Shown: piece by piece, positions 9,352 to 19,682 of the stretch
Position numbering within the stretch: position 1 is the stretch's first letter
Layout: every line of letters begins with the position of its first letter
Source of the DNA: Bacteroidota bacterium
Lineage (GTDB): Bacteria; Bacteroidota; Bacteroidia; Flavobacteriales; Crocinitomicaceae
Direction: 5' to 3'
Length of the DNA stretch: 64,000 bases
Assembly: GCA_029558435.1 (NCBI GenBank)
Contig: JAKQEZ010000451.1
Location: 1 to 64,000, forward strand
The notes under the pieces: generated by a model
Told to the model about the DNA's origin: nothing
Seen by the model: only the letters and a program-made list of their open reading frames with translations
Databases searched by the model: none
Translations under genes and position numbers: made by a program

Positions 9352-11838
9352 ATGTCTGCAAAAAAAGATACAGAAAATTTTAGTGAGAAAACCACTAAGC
9401 GTCTTTATTGGTTATTATGGCTAGGAGCTATGACGCCAATAATCATCATTGCATTTCTGTTGTTAATTCAATCAGAAGATGATTTACCATCTATTGAAAT
9501 GTTGGACAATCCGCCAGAGATGTTGGCTTCCATCATTTATGCTGATGATGCACAAACAGAATTAGGAAGGTATTGGCAAGTAAATAGAACAAATGTCGCC
9601 TATAAAGACATTTCTCCAAATGTTATTAATGCGTTGATATCTACAGAAGATGAGCGCTTTATGAATCACTCTGGGGTGGATTTTAAAGGTTTGTCTAGAG
9701 CAATTTTAAATTTAGGAAGTAAAGGTGGTGCATCTACTATCACACAGCAGTTAGCAAAATTATTGTTTACGCTTCAAAAAAGGGAGAAAGAAAGAGAAGC
9801 AAGAATTTCAGGAAATATTCTTCCAGTTGCAGGCAAATTGAGTCGTATTAACGAAAAGGCACAAGAGAATATTATTGCAGTTCGTTTAGAAAAACGTTTT
9901 ACAAAAGAAGAAATTATCACCATGTATTTGAATCAATTTGATTTCTTATACAATGCTGTTGGAATTGAAAATGCAGCTAAGGTTTATTTTAATAAAAAAC
10001 CAAGTGAACTGTCAAAAAGTGAAGCAGCTTGTTTGGTTGGGATGGTGAAGAATCCTTCATTATATAATCCTCGTACCTATCAAGTGAGAGATTACAGAGG
10101 GCGAGTAGCAGCTAATTTAGAAATATCACCAGAACAAGTAACAAAAGCTCAAATAAAAGAAGAGCGTCAGAAAGATAGTTTGTTGATTCACCAACGTAGA
10201 AATCAGGTGTTGATGCAATGGCTAAAAAACAGTGAAAGTGGAAATGATGCTATTTCAGAAAAATTAACTCGTGCTGAATACGATAAGTTGAAAAACGAAC
10301 CAATTATTGTTGACTATCAAGTAGTTGATCATAAAGAAGGAATTGCACCATATTACCGTGAATCCTTGAGAAAAGAACTTACAGAATTGTTTGAGTCTAA
10401 AGACGAAAATGGTGAGTTGAAATACAAAAAGAAAGACGGCACATCCTACAACATTTATAAAGATGGTTTACGCATCTACACTACCATCAATTACAACATG
10501 CAAAAATATGCAGAGGAAGCGTTAGTTTACCACTTAAAAAAAGATTTGCAACCAGAATTTGATAAAAATAACAAGCGCAGAAAACGTTTTCCATTTGCAG
10601 ATTCATACAATGGTGTTCCAATTTCTGACGAGCAGATTGAAAGTATAATGAATCGTGCACGCAAAGGTAGTGAACGTTATATCTCTATGAAAGAACAAGG
10701 ATTATCTGAAAAAGAAATATTAGCTTCGTTCAACAAAAAAACACCAATGTCTGTTTTTTCATGGAAAGGAGATATTGACACTGTAATGACTCCAAATGAT
10801 TCCATTCGCTATTACAAAGGATTTTTGCATGCAGGGTTGGTTTCCATTGAGCCACAATCTGGTTTTATCAAAGCTTGGGTAGGTGGAGCTGATATTTCCA
10901 ATTTTGCATACGACCATGTGAAGCAAGGAAAACGTCAAGTAGGTTCAACAATCAAACCGTTTGTTTATGGAACTGCATTGGCAATGGGTGTAGTAAAACC
11001 GTGTACAATTTTTGAAGACATGCCTTATTGTGTTGATTTGCAAGATGCCAACGGACGAATAGATGGTAGATGGTGTCCAAGTGGAGATATTCCAATTGGA
11101 AAAACAGTTGCATGGGCCTTGCAAAATTCAAACAACCCTGGAACAGTGGCGGTAATGTCGTTGATGGGGGGCTATGCCGGACCAAAAACAATTTCTAAAT
11201 TATTAAAAGAGTTAGATATTCATTTGCGCCCTGAAGATGAAGTACCTTCCATGTGTTTGGGGGTTATGGATTTATCATTAATTGAAATGACGGCTGCTCA
11301 AGCTATGTGGGCAAATAATGGAATATACAACCGACCTATTTCAGTCTTACGAATTGAAGATAGAAATGGAAACGTGATTTACAGTGAGGAAGGTTACTCC
11401 AAAGAAGTAATGAACGAAAATGTTGCATACGAAACCTTGAAAATGATGAAAGGAGTTGTAAATGGCGGTACTGCAGGTTCATTACGTGGAACATGGCGAC
11501 CTTGGGGAGGATTGACAGCACCAATGGCTGGTAAAACAGGTACAACACAAGGAAATGCCGATGGTTGGTACATGGGCTTAACCCCCGAATTGGTAACCGG
11601 AGTTTGGGTAGGAGCTGAAGACAAGCAAGTACGTTTTCAATCGATGGAGTGGGGACAAGGTGGACGTTCTGCATTGCCAATATTTGGATATTACATGCAA
11701 AAAGTATATAAAGACAAAGAAATAAATTTAACTACAGCAGATTTCCCTGTACCTAGTAGTTACGATCCAACGCAATTTTCATGTGCAGACACTTTAAATA
11801 CTGCACCACAAGGAGAAGAAATTGATATATTTAGATAA
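9352..11838 (+). CDS. Bifunctional penicillin-binding protein 1A (class A PBP)
   Basis: An 828-residue peptidoglycan synthase. After a short cytoplasmic tail there is one membrane anchor (about residues 20-42). The glycosyltransferase family 51 domain follows, with STEDERFMNHSGVDFKGLSRA and GGASTITQQLAK. The transpeptidase domain has the SxxK motif in GSTIKPFVYG (serine near residue 531), SNN near residue 586 and KTGTT near residue 726. Such enzymes polymerise and cross-link glycan strands in the periplasm. It follows the MDR gene by 43 bp. The mrcA/ponA name is used for this family in other phyla. Confidence 0.95.
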   Translation: MSAKKDTENFSEKTTKRLYWLLWLGAMTPIIIIAFLLLIQSEDDLPSIEMLDNPPEMLASIIYADDAQTELGRYWQVNRTNVAYKDISPNVINALISTEDERFMNHSGVDFKGLSRAILNLGSKGGASTITQQLAKLLFTLQKREKEREARISGNILPVAGKLSRINEKAQENIIAVRLEKRFTKEEIITMYLNQFDFLYNAVGIENAAKVYFNKKPSELSKSEAACLVGMVKNPSLYNPRTYQVRDYRGRVAANLEISPEQVTKAQIKEERQKDSLLIHQRRNQVLMQWLKNSESGNDAISEKLTRAEYDKLKNEPIIVDYQVVDHKEGIAPYYRESLRKELTELFESKDENGELKYKKKDGTSYNIYKDGLRIYTTINYNMQKYAEEALVYHLKKDLQPEFDKNNKRRKRFPFADSYNGVPISDEQIESIMNRARKGSERYISMKEQGLSEKEILASFNKKTPMSVFSWKGDIDTVMTPNDSIRYYKGFLHAGLVSIEPQSGFIKAWVGGADISNFAYDHVKQGKRQVGSTIKPFVYGTALAMGVVKPCTIFEDMPYCVDLQDANGRIDGRWCPSGDIPIGKTVAWALQNSNNPGTVAVMSLMGGYAGPKTISKLLKELDIHLRPEDEVPSMCLGVMDLSLIEMTAAQAMWANNGIYNRPISVLRIEDRNGNVIYSEEGYSKEVMNENVAYETLKMMKGVVNGGTAGSLRGTWRPWGGLTAPMAGKTGTTQGNADGWYMGLTPELVTGVWVGAEDKQVRFQSMEWGQGGRSALPIFGYYMQKVYKDKEINLTTADFPVPSSYDPTQFSCADTLNTAPQGEEIDIFR

Positions 11839-11856
11839 CATTGAATAATTAACGAT

Positions 11857-12555
11857 ATGAATAAAGTTGTAAAAAACGTTGAAGAAGCATTAAAAGGCAT
11901 TGAAGATGGGATGACCTTGATGGTAGGTGGCTTTGGTTTATGTGGAATTCCTGAAAACTCTATTGCAGAATTGGTTAAAAAAGGAACAAAAAACTTAACA
12001 TGTATTTCCAACAATGCAGGTGTTGACGATTTTGGATTAGGGCTTTTATTGCAAGGAAAACAAATCAAAAAAATGGTTGCTTCCTACGTAGGTGAGAATG
12101 CAGAGTTTGAACGTCAGATGTTGTCGGGAGAATTGGAAGTTGATTTAATTCCACAAGGTTCATTAGCTGAACGATGCAGAGCAGGAGGTGCCGGTATTCC
12201 AGCATTTTATACACCAACCGGTTATGGAACTGAGGTGGCAGAAGGAAAAGAAGTACGTGTTTACAATGGTAAACCACACATTCTAGAAGAAGCATTAACA
12301 GCTGATTTTGCAATCGTAAAAGCATGGAAAGGTGATACGGAAGGGAATTTGATTTATAAAGAAACAGCACGAAATTTCAACCCGATGATGGCAATGGCTG
12401 GGAAAATTACAATTGCCGAAGTGGAAGAATTGGTACCTGCTGGTGAATTAGATCCTAACTTCATTCATACACCTGGAATTTTTGTTCAACGTATTTTCCA
12501 GGGAGAAAAGTTTGAAAAACGCATTGAGCAACGCACTACAAGAAAAAGAGATTAA
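11857..12555 (+). CDS. scoA: 3-oxoacid CoA-transferase subunit A
   Basis: A 232-residue CoA-transferase family I alpha subunit. Seen are the glycine-rich [19 protein letters not shown], the [14 protein letters not shown] segment and the [12 protein letters not shown] loop. With the next gene it would form an enzyme that moves CoA between succinyl-CoA and acetoacetate or a related 3-oxoacid. In many bacteria it serves ketone-body or short-chain acid use. It lies 18 bp after the PBP gene and 19 bp before subunit B. Substrate preference cannot be read from sequence; the closest pattern is succinyl-CoA:3-ketoacid transferase. Confidence 0.92.
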   Translation: MNKVVKNVEEALKGIEDGMTLMVGGFGLCGIPENSIAELVKKGTKNLTCISNNAGVDDFGLGLLLQGKQIKKMVASYVGENAEFERQMLSGELEVDLIPQGSLAERCRAGGAGIPAFYTPTGYGTEVAEGKEVRVYNGKPHILEEALTADFAIVKAWKGDTEGNLIYKETARNFNPMMAMAGKITIAEVEELVPAGELDPNFIHTPGIFVQRIFQGEKFEKRIEQRTTRKRD

Positions 12556-12574
12556 TTTTTAAAGATTTTAAGTC

Positions 12575-13234
12575 ATGGCACTAGATAAAAATGGAATTGC
12601 AAAACGCATTGCACAAGAATTAAGAGATGGTTGGTATGTTAATTTAGGTATTGGTATCCCAACATTGGTTGCCAACTACATTCCAGAAGGAATTGAAGTT
12701 GAATTTCAATCTGAAAATGGAATTTTAGGAATGGGTCCTTTTCCGTTTGAAGGAGAAGAAAATGCAGATTTAATTAATGCAGGAAAACAAACAATTACCG
12801 TAAAAAAAGGTGCTGTATTTTTTGATTCTGCAACATCGTTTGCAATGATTCGCGGTCAGCACGTACAACTTACAGTTTTAGGTGCAATGGAGGTATCGCA
12901 AAATGGCGATATAGCAAGTTGGAAAATTCCTGGAAAAATGGTAAAAGGTATGGGTGGAGCGATGGATTTGGTTGCTTCTGCTGAAAACATTATTGTAGCA
13001 ATGATGCACACCAACAAGGCAGGTGAATCAAAAATATTAAAAGAATGTACTTTGCCTTTAACAGGAGTTGGATGTGTGAAGAAGATTGTAACCGACTTGG
13101 CAATTTTAGAAGTAAAAGATGGTAAATTCCATTTAATTGAAAGAGCACCAGGTGTTTCGGTAGAAGAAATTGTTGCAAAAACAGAGGGCGATTTAGTTGT
13201 TCCTGATTTTGTTCCAGAAATGCAACTTGATTAG
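12575..13234 (+). CDS. scoB: 3-oxoacid CoA-transferase subunit B
   Basis: A 219-residue beta subunit partner of the preceding gene. The catalytic glutamate is in QSENGILGMGP (Glu47), which forms the glutamyl-CoA intermediate. GIGIPTLVANYIPEG and KGMGGAMDLV are further family landmarks. It is followed by a strong bidirectional terminator and then by a convergent gene, so scoA-scoB end this plus-strand run. Confidence 0.93.
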   Translation: MALDKNGIAKRIAQELRDGWYVNLGIGIPTLVANYIPEGIEVEFQSENGILGMGPFPFEGEENADLINAGKQTITVKKGAVFFDSATSFAMIRGQHVQLTVLGAMEVSQNGDIASWKIPGKMVKGMGGAMDLVASAENIIVAMMHTNKAGESKILKECTLPLTGVGCVKKIVTDLAILEVKDGKFHLIERAPGVSVEEIVAKTEGDLVVPDFVPEMQLD

Positions 13235-13249
13235 TATTTTGTTATAAAT

Positions 13250-13277
13250 AAAAAGGCTCCAATTGGAGCCTTTTTTT
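13250..13277. terminator. Bidirectional terminator between scoB and the porU2-like gene
   Basis: AAAAGGCTCC (13251-13260), loop AATT, then GGAGCC and a run of seven T. With the A-run on the left it can serve both converging genes. Confidence 0.92.
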
Positions 13278-13291
13278 ATGTTTAATTGGTA

Positions 13292-16200
13292 CTATCGCAT
13301 CAAATACATTTTACCAAAACTTTTCTTAAAGTATTTATCGGCACCCGACTCGCGGTGTTCAATATTCTCTCCATTAATTTTTGCTTTTACAGTGTAGAGA
13401 TATACGCCATTTGCCAATTGATCACCAAATTCATCCCTACCATCCCAAGCATATTCTGTAACGTTTTTACCAATGTAAATTCTACCCAATTCGTCTTCTG
13501 TAATTTCACGCACCACTTTACCAGAAACGGTCATAATTTGTATGATGATATCATCCGGCACTTGCGAACCAGTTAAAGTAAACACAAAACGAGTACTGGT
13601 TGAGAATGGATTGGGATAGTTCATCATATTGGTAATGGATGAAGCTCGAATTACTTCAAAATTGACCTTGTATTGATAATCTCCCGATAAATTTCCGCTT
13701 TTATCGGCACCTTGAACCAATAATTGATAAGTTCCATCCATGGTAAACGCAGCAGGATAGATGATTTTAAATTTCTTGTAATTACTTTCCGCTGGTATCC
13801 ATTGCATAACGGTATTGCCTTGCCCATCCACAAAAGGAATACGTTTTAAGTTGCCATTTGGATCTTTGATGTAAATCCCAAATAAAGATGTGTCTGCTGG
13901 TTCATTCATCAACATATAAGGGTTATCGTCTTTTAGCGTAATTAAAATTTCAGCGTTTGGATTTACAATATCGCCATTGAGAATGTGTCTACCATCAAAT
14001 GTAACGTCTAACAACGGGTTAACATCATCCGCATTCACATAAAAAGGAATTTGCAAAATGTTATTAAAGTGGTGTTGTTCTGGTTGATCGGTTACATACA
14101 AACTTCCGTTTATATATGGATTAACCTCTACCCAAAGTGAATTGTATCCAGCCATATTTTCGGTTGAAAACGAAATGGTATCTCTAATCATTTCTCCTAC
14201 TCTTAATGAATCTTGACGCGGATACTGAATAAACTGTTTGTTATGATTTTTATCTTCAACCCAGTATTTGATGAGTAATGAATCCATATCAACAGTGAAA
14301 ATATTACGAATATCGCAAGCAAATTCAATGGTTTGACCTTGATAAACACTATCGTTCAAATGACTTAAATAATAGCCATTCGTGCCATCAATTGCAGCCT
14401 CTGGAGCTAAGTCATAAAGAACATGCCATCTATCTACCTGAGCAGGAGTGAAATTGGTAGTGTCTTTATACGAAGCTTGTAGACGAATGTATGGATATTG
14501 TGTTGAACTAACCACATTTTCCAAATTCAACAGCGAATCATTGGAGGTGAATAGCATATTGATTGGAGTCCCTGGTGTCATATCCATTTGATAGGGTTGG
14601 ATGATTAAACGTGTTGTATCTGCATTGTTTACAGGGTCTATGCTATCTTGCTTCCAATACACATTGCCCCATTTCATTGCAGGGCCAATAAGTGTTGAAA
14701 CTTCATTTCCTTGTTCGGTAGATGTTGGCATATATGCTGTAATTCCAACATAAGTATAGCCACTTGCAGCACCATTTCCATTGGTAGGGTCAATAACATT
14801 CTCAACTACAGTTCCAGGATATCCTTTTCGTGTAAAAAATGCAAACGGTCCATTGGCACGCCCAGCATAGATGCTATCAGCACCTAGGGTAGCAAAGGTG
14901 TTATACATATTAACCGAATCGATACTGTTCCACCAATCATATCGTGTATCTATCGGTGTGTAAATTAGTAGGTAATGCCCATCTGGTACGCCATTGAGTA
15001 CCATATTTTGAAAGTTTTGTAAACTGGTTAAATTATTTTGGTAGAATATAAAGAATTTTTCAACTCTGGTTCTACAGTTATCGCTACCAAAATCGTGTGT
15101 TGGGTTAGCACCATTGTAGTTGGTTCCCCATGATTCTAAGGTTACTGGATCGATTACAGCAACGTGAATTGGCGGTGTCCACGAACAAACCGAATAATCT
15201 TGTAAAGTTCCATTGAGATAAAATGCATTCTCATAGCGAATGTCGTTAAATACATCACAAGTCAGTTGAATAGAATCGGGTACCCATTTTCTCAAACGTT
15301 GATTACGGTCATACAATACATTGTTGAATGTGTTTTTCTTGAATTGGAAGAAATGATCTTGTCCCCAGCCCGATTTTCCCTTAATGTATTGGAAAGAGCT
15401 TTCAGACCAATTGGGATTAGGTTCATCTACAGCTACACGCCAAAAATAAACAGTACTATCTGTAAATTGTAACGGACTATCCCATTGATTAGGTTTTACT
15501 TCTTTTACGCCACCAGTTCCAGTTACAACAGCATTTTTTAAAAATGGACTATTGAACAAATCGGTTGTATCTATTTGAAAAAGATAGGTATTGAACGGTG
15601 CAATTGGGTCAATAGTTGATGCTTTGAGCGTCATTGTATCGTTGGGAACAACTGCAAATTCATAAGGCACCACAGGCAAGATACCATCCAAGCGCAAGAA
15701 ATAAGTTTTAATGATTTGATTGTTGTTAAATTCATCGTATTGTTCGGGAATAAAACTCGGAATATCCACCTTAATATCAAACGAATTCAATCCAGCTGAA
15801 ATGGAAGGTTGAAGTGGGAATTTGAATTTAATTGTATCAACATAATCAAGTCGTGCGCGTTTGATATTGTATAAAGAATCGGTGGTTGTGCCCGGAAAAT
15901 CTCTTCGAATCTCGATATTAAATGTATCGATAATGGATTGCCCTAAATTTTTCAAGACGATGTTCATTTCAATACTATCGGTATTCAAGTCTATGAAATC
16001 AGGCTTGAAAAAAACATTTTCTTCAGTTAATTCAATTTCTGGTTTATTATGGTAATTGATTTTTAATGCAGGGTCGCCATTCAAAAGCATTTGCGTACAC
16101 GTTACCTCCATATAAATATTGTTGGGTGTTTCAATGCTTTGAATTGCATTTTTCATGTTGTAACTAATGCTTTTTCCATAAGAAAAGTTACAAAATTGAT

Positions 16201-18403
16201 TGTAAAGTTGATTACTATAAATACCCACCATTGGGTGAAAACCAGTGCTTACAGAAGACAAGTAACCAATTGCCCCTAAATTATGTGCATTTACAAAATA
16301 CTCCGAAGAGGAATTCAGTCCAGGTTGAAAAATATCACCATTGTAGCACGAATTGACCAACATAAAAGGATATTTTCCAGTATTGTTCCAATTCTGAACT
16401 TCGTCAATGTTGATTTCAAAGCCACCGCTGTTTATTCCATAATGTCCATAATACGTCATAAGTGAAACACCCTGTGCTATGCGGTTCATGATTTGTTGAA
16501 TGCTTGTTGGAGGTACAGGATCATCGGATTGACGCTTCAACGTATGCACTTTCCCACCAAATTTATCCGACTCCAGTGTTGCACGCATACTTTCCATTTG
16601 TGAAAAGAAAGATGCTTGTTGTGATAAATCACTACCACCAATTAAATGAATTGCATGTTTTTGCCAATCTTTATTAGGCGAGTCATACACATCACTTTGA
16701 TTTTGGTGTGTTTCGTAATCTGTAATTTTTTCCAAATAATTAGCAACTCCAGCATCAGAATCTACCGAAAGTCGACCAGTTGGAATTAAAGGAGCCCATT
16801 TGGTTGTTCCCAGAAGGTTAGATGTAATCAAGATATCCGATGGAGGAGTTCCAAACGTAGGTACTAAGTTATTACTATAATTGGTAGGATTAAATCTTGA
16901 ATATCCGGGATACAATGCTTTTCCTAGTAAGAACAATGCAATAGGTTTTTCTGTAGAAAGGTTGTAGGTTTGATGTGCAAATCGTCGGATTGCATTAATG
17001 TGTTTTCCAATTCCGCCACCATATTGCAAATATAATTCTTCCACGTTTGCCATAATTACATTGTGCGCACCTCCAGCAATACTTTGGCGGTACAATTTAT
17101 AATCGTTTGCTCCAGCAGTTAATTTCGGAGGATAAACAATGATGTATGCTTTTTCGTGATTAAGACTTGCGAAATCGGTAAATTTACCTGTTCCATTCAC
17201 TAAATTGAACGCAGTAATTGTTTGTGCTGAATTCAGACTTTCGGCAATTATGGTTGATACAGAATCTTGGGTATTTATAGGTAATACTAATACTTGATTG
17301 GCACCATCAGTTATAGGGGTGATTTTACTTGGTGTGCTACCAAAACTAAAAACAACAGGATTGGTGATGGAAAAGTTACTGCAATCAACGCGTGTTTTAG
17401 AGAAATTGCTATTTGGAACGTTTACTTTAAACTTAGTAAGACCTTGAAAATTTGGAATTCTTGGATATTCAATCGACCAATAAGTTAGGGATTCATACAT
17501 TGTTGCAACAGGCAAATCTCCTACAATTGACCATTGAAGTGGTGTTGTTGGTGTTCCTAGCAAGGAGGTAGAAAACGGCACATTGGCATTGAATTGAAAG
17601 TGTCCATATCCCATTTGGTCAAAAACCACTTGTCCGTTAATTGAGAATTGAGTGTGGTGGTTATTGTCGCCAGCATTTTGTATGGCTGCACTGGCAGTTG
17701 TTGAAACTTTTCCTTTGAAGAGTGCCTGTGGAGCACCTGTATTTGTATATGGAAAAGGCGTTGATGCAACTAAAGGCAAATTATAACCATTTACACCGTT
17801 TACAGAACCTAGTCCGTAACCTTCTCCTGAAACATAAAAGGAGCTTGAAATTAACGATTGCAAAGTTTCACCTTCAAGGTAGGCATTAGCATATCCTTGT
17901 TCAAATTTATTCCAAACAAAATCAATGGGTGTGTAATTGGTATAATCACTGCCGTCTTCAACTGTAAAACGGAGATTGTTTGTTTGGTTGTTCCACGTAA
18001 AAAAATAGTTAATCGTATCGTTAAATAAACTGATGGTTGGGTTTGCTGATTTTGTAGGGTCTAGATACAATGTAGTATCCAACCAACCATCGTTTTTTTC
18101 AGCATAAAATAAAATGTAATCGCCAGAATCAAAAGTCCCATCACCATTGGTTTCAACCCAAATAGGCACTTGTTTTTCTCTTCCAAACAATTGAATGTTT
18201 TCGTGTGTAAATGTGCCTAGCGGTACGCCAGCTGTGTATAGGTCGTCGTAATTGATTCTTTTTAAGCCTGTTTGATAGATTTTAAAACTATAATAAGTTT
18301 GGTTATAATCTATCCATTCATTTCCATAAGTTTGCGCATTTGCCCAATTACCTAGCAAAAATAAGTAGCAAACAATCAATAATATGTGGCGAGTTAATTT
18401 CAT
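13292..18403 (-). CDS. C25-family cysteine peptidase, PorU2-like type IX secretion sortase
   Basis: A 1703-residue exported protein with a signal peptide ending near WANAQ (residue 24). The gingipain-type C25 catalytic region is visible: TYYGHYGINSGG with the histidine near residue 652 and MLVNSCYNGDIFQPG with the cysteine near 686. Long Ig-like beta-rich regions follow. The C-terminus has a FlgD-like fold pattern (NYPNPFSTSTRFVFTL, YAWDGRDEFGDQLANGVYLY). PorU in Porphyromonas cleaves T9SS sorting tails and attaches cargo at the surface. This protein is far longer than PorU (about 1160 aa), which fits the PorU2 group or a secreted C25 protease. Adjacency to a PorV/PorQ-type barrel supports a T9SS role. 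It begins 13 bp after that gene in the same operon. Confidence 0.82.
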   Translation of the reverse strand: MKLTRHILLIVCYLFLLGNWANAQTYGNEWIDYNQTYYSFKIYQTGLKRINYDDLYTAGVPLGTFTHENIQLFGREKQVPIWVETNGDGTFDSGDYILFYAEKNDGWLDTTLYLDPTKSANPTISLFNDTINYFFTWNNQTNNLRFTVEDGSDYTNYTPIDFVWNKFEQGYANAYLEGETLQSLISSSFYVSGEGYGLGSVNGVNGYNLPLVASTPFPYTNTGAPQALFKGKVSTTASAAIQNAGDNNHHTQFSINGQVVFDQMGYGHFQFNANVPFSTSLLGTPTTPLQWSIVGDLPVATMYESLTYWSIEYPRIPNFQGLTKFKVNVPNSNFSKTRVDCSNFSITNPVVFSFGSTPSKITPITDGANQVLVLPINTQDSVSTIIAESLNSAQTITAFNLVNGTGKFTDFASLNHEKAYIIVYPPKLTAGANDYKLYRQSIAGGAHNVIMANVEELYLQYGGGIGKHINAIRRFAHQTYNLSTEKPIALFLLGKALYPGYSRFNPTNYSNNLVPTFGTPPSDILITSNLLGTTKWAPLIPTGRLSVDSDAGVANYLEKITDYETHQNQSDVYDSPNKDWQKHAIHLIGGSDLSQQASFFSQMESMRATLESDKFGGKVHTLKRQSDDPVPPTSIQQIMNRIAQGVSLMTYYGHYGINSGGFEINIDEVQNWNNTGKYPFMLVNSCYNGDIFQPGLNSSSEYFVNAHNLGAIGYLSSVSTGFHPMVGIYSNQLYNQFCNFSYGKSISYNMKNAIQSIETPNNIYMEVTCTQMLLNGDPALKINYHNKPEIELTEENVFFKPDFIDLNTDSIEMNIVLKNLGQSIIDTFNIEIRRDFPGTTTDSLYNIKRARLDYVDTIKFKFPLQPSISAGLNSFDIKVDIPSFIPEQYDEFNNNQIIKTYFLRLDGILPVVPYEFAVVPNDTMTLKASTIDPIAPFNTYLFQIDTTDLFNSPFLKNAVVTGTGGVKEVKPNQWDSPLQFTDSTVYFWRVAVDEPNPNWSESSFQYIKGKSGWGQDHFFQFKKNTFNNVLYDRNQRLRKWVPDSIQLTCDVFNDIRYENAFYLNGTLQDYSVCSWTPPIHVAVIDPVTLESWGTNYNGANPTHDFGSDNCRTRVEKFFIFYQNNLTSLQNFQNMVLNGVPDGHYLLIYTPIDTRYDWWNSIDSVNMYNTFATLGADSIYAGRANGPFAFFTRKGYPGTVVENVIDPTNGNGAASGYTYVGITAYMPTSTEQGNEVSTLIGPAMKWGNVYWKQDSIDPVNNADTTRLIIQPYQMDMTPGTPINMLFTSNDSLLNLENVVSSTQYPYIRLQASYKDTTNFTPAQVDRWHVLYDLAPEAAIDGTNGYYLSHLNDSVYQGQTIEFACDIRNIFTVDMDSLLIKYWVEDKNHNKQFIQYPRQDSLRVGEMIRDTISFSTENMAGYNSLWVEVNPYINGSLYVTDQPEQHHFNNILQIPFYVNADDVNPLLDVTFDGRHILNGDIVNPNAEILITLKDDNPYMLMNEPADTSLFGIYIKDPNGNLKRIPFVDGQGNTVMQWIPAESNYKKFKIIYPAAFTMDGTYQLLVQGADKSGNLSGDYQYKVNFEVIRASSITNMMNYPNPFSTSTRFVFTLTGSQVPDDIIIQIMTVSGKVVREITEDELGRIYIGKNVTEYAWDGRDEFGDQLANGVYLYTVKAKINGENIEHRESGADKYFKKSFGKMYLMR

Positions 18404-18415
18404 TTTATCTAATTT

Positions 18416-19546
18416 CTATTCAGATGTTTTTGGTTTCTCCGACTCCTTTGGTTTTTTTACAGCATTTTTTGGTTTGTTTAAACCTACACGTAAAGATATG
18501 ACGTGAGAATAGAGTGCAACGGATGCATCACCAATATCGGTAAATGCATAATCTAGGCGCACACTTTTAAATCCAAGTCCAATTCCGATGTTGGGTTGAA
18601 TATTAAATTTCTTTTTGTCGTTAAAATCTTTAGTAAATTGCATGTTGGTAATCCCCGCTCGAATGGATACGAAGTGTTTGAAGCCAAATTCAATTCCAAA
18701 TTTAGGGTCGATAGAAAACACTTTAGAGCGGATAAGGGTATTACGTTTTCCATCAGTTGTGAAATCCAAATCCAGTTCACTTGCAAAATAAATTCCTTTT
18801 TTTCCAATAGGATATTTGGTGTATGCTCCTAAGATAATGCGAGGTAATGTTAATTCCAGCCCATTTTTAGGGATTTCATTTCCTGTTTGTGTAAACACTT
18901 CCTTTGTTTGGTCGTCAAGAGTAAAAATCCAAGCGTTGAAAGTTGAAGTAACATCTCTAACAACTGCTCCAAACTTCCAATGATCGTTGAGTTGGTATTG
19001 CAAACCGGCATCTAAACCAAATCCCCAACTTTTTGCAAATTTTCCAACTTGGCGGTAAATTACTTTAAAATTTCCACCAAAACTCAATCCTTTGATAGGT
19101 AATTTACGCGCATAGGAGAATAAAAAACCATAGTCGGCTGCCGTAAAAGTGGTAATTCTATCGTAGTCAATATTTCCTTGGTTGTCGATTAATTGCGTAG
19201 TGTTTGGAATATCATCTACTCCAAAGCGAATAGCAGTGAAACCAAAGGCGCTTTTTTCATCAATTTTGTGAGACAAACCAAGGTAATCGTATTTAGCAAT
19301 TCCAGCAAAATATTCACTGTGCATTAAGCCAATGTCCATCCATTTATCAGATTGCGTAAGTCCGGCAGGATTCCAATATCCCGACATAGCGCTTCCTGTA
19401 TTGGCAACAACGGCATTTCCAAAACCAAGTGCATCGGCGCCAATACCAATTTGTAAAAATTCATTGGAATATTTGGGTGCAACTGTTTGTGCATAAACAG
19501 AAGAGGTAAAAAGAGCAATTGCAAGCGCAAAAATGTATTTTGTCAT
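18416..19546 (-). CDS. PorV/PorQ family outer membrane beta-barrel protein
   Basis: I use the ATG at 19546 (MTKYIFALAIALFTSSVYAQ), which gives a clean signal peptide; an upstream in-frame start at 19567 would precede it with seven unlikely residues. The 376-residue product has the family pattern NEFLQIGIGADALGFGNAVVANTGSAMSGYWNPAGL and many beta strands, and a charged lysine/proline-rich tail. In T9SS, PorV shuttles cargo from the translocon to PorU, and PorQ acts with PorZ. Its position directly upstream of the C25 gene mirrors the PorU-PorV partnership. Which paralogue it is cannot be decided by eye. Confidence 0.85.
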   Translation of the reverse strand: MTKYIFALAIALFTSSVYAQTVAPKYSNEFLQIGIGADALGFGNAVVANTGSAMSGYWNPAGLTQSDKWMDIGLMHSEYFAGIAKYDYLGLSHKIDEKSAFGFTAIRFGVDDIPNTTQLIDNQGNIDYDRITTFTAADYGFLFSYARKLPIKGLSFGGNFKVIYRQVGKFAKSWGFGLDAGLQYQLNDHWKFGAVVRDVTSTFNAWIFTLDDQTKEVFTQTGNEIPKNGLELTLPRIILGAYTKYPIGKKGIYFASELDLDFTTDGKRNTLIRSKVFSIDPKFGIEFGFKHFVSIRAGITNMQFTKDFNDKKKFNIQPNIGIGLGFKSVRLDYAFTDIGDASVALYSHVISLRVGLNKPKNAVKKPKESEKPKTSE

Positions 19547-19682
19547 AAGTGTTAATTTCACAAACAATAACTGATTTGTGTCTTAAAAATTGTATAGCGG
19601 TTAAAAATATCCTCTATTAAAAAACAAAAATAAACGAAAATACTTAATTTAGGACATCTAAATGTGTATTTTAGTGCCCAGA

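Noticed and set aside
11336..11680. 114-aa minus-strand open frame inside the PBP gene
   Set aside because: It is antisense to the transpeptidase domain and low in complexity; no start signal or homology pattern.
14301..14318. Near-match to the palindrome (ATATTACGAATATCGCAA) inside the C25 gene
   Set aside because: The arms are in the wrong order and spacing; only part of the sequence matches, so I treat it as chance.
15906..15933. CGATAT...ATCGATA stretch in the C25 gene
   Set aside because: Half-sites are inverted relative to the family (CGATAT before ATCG) and the spacing differs.
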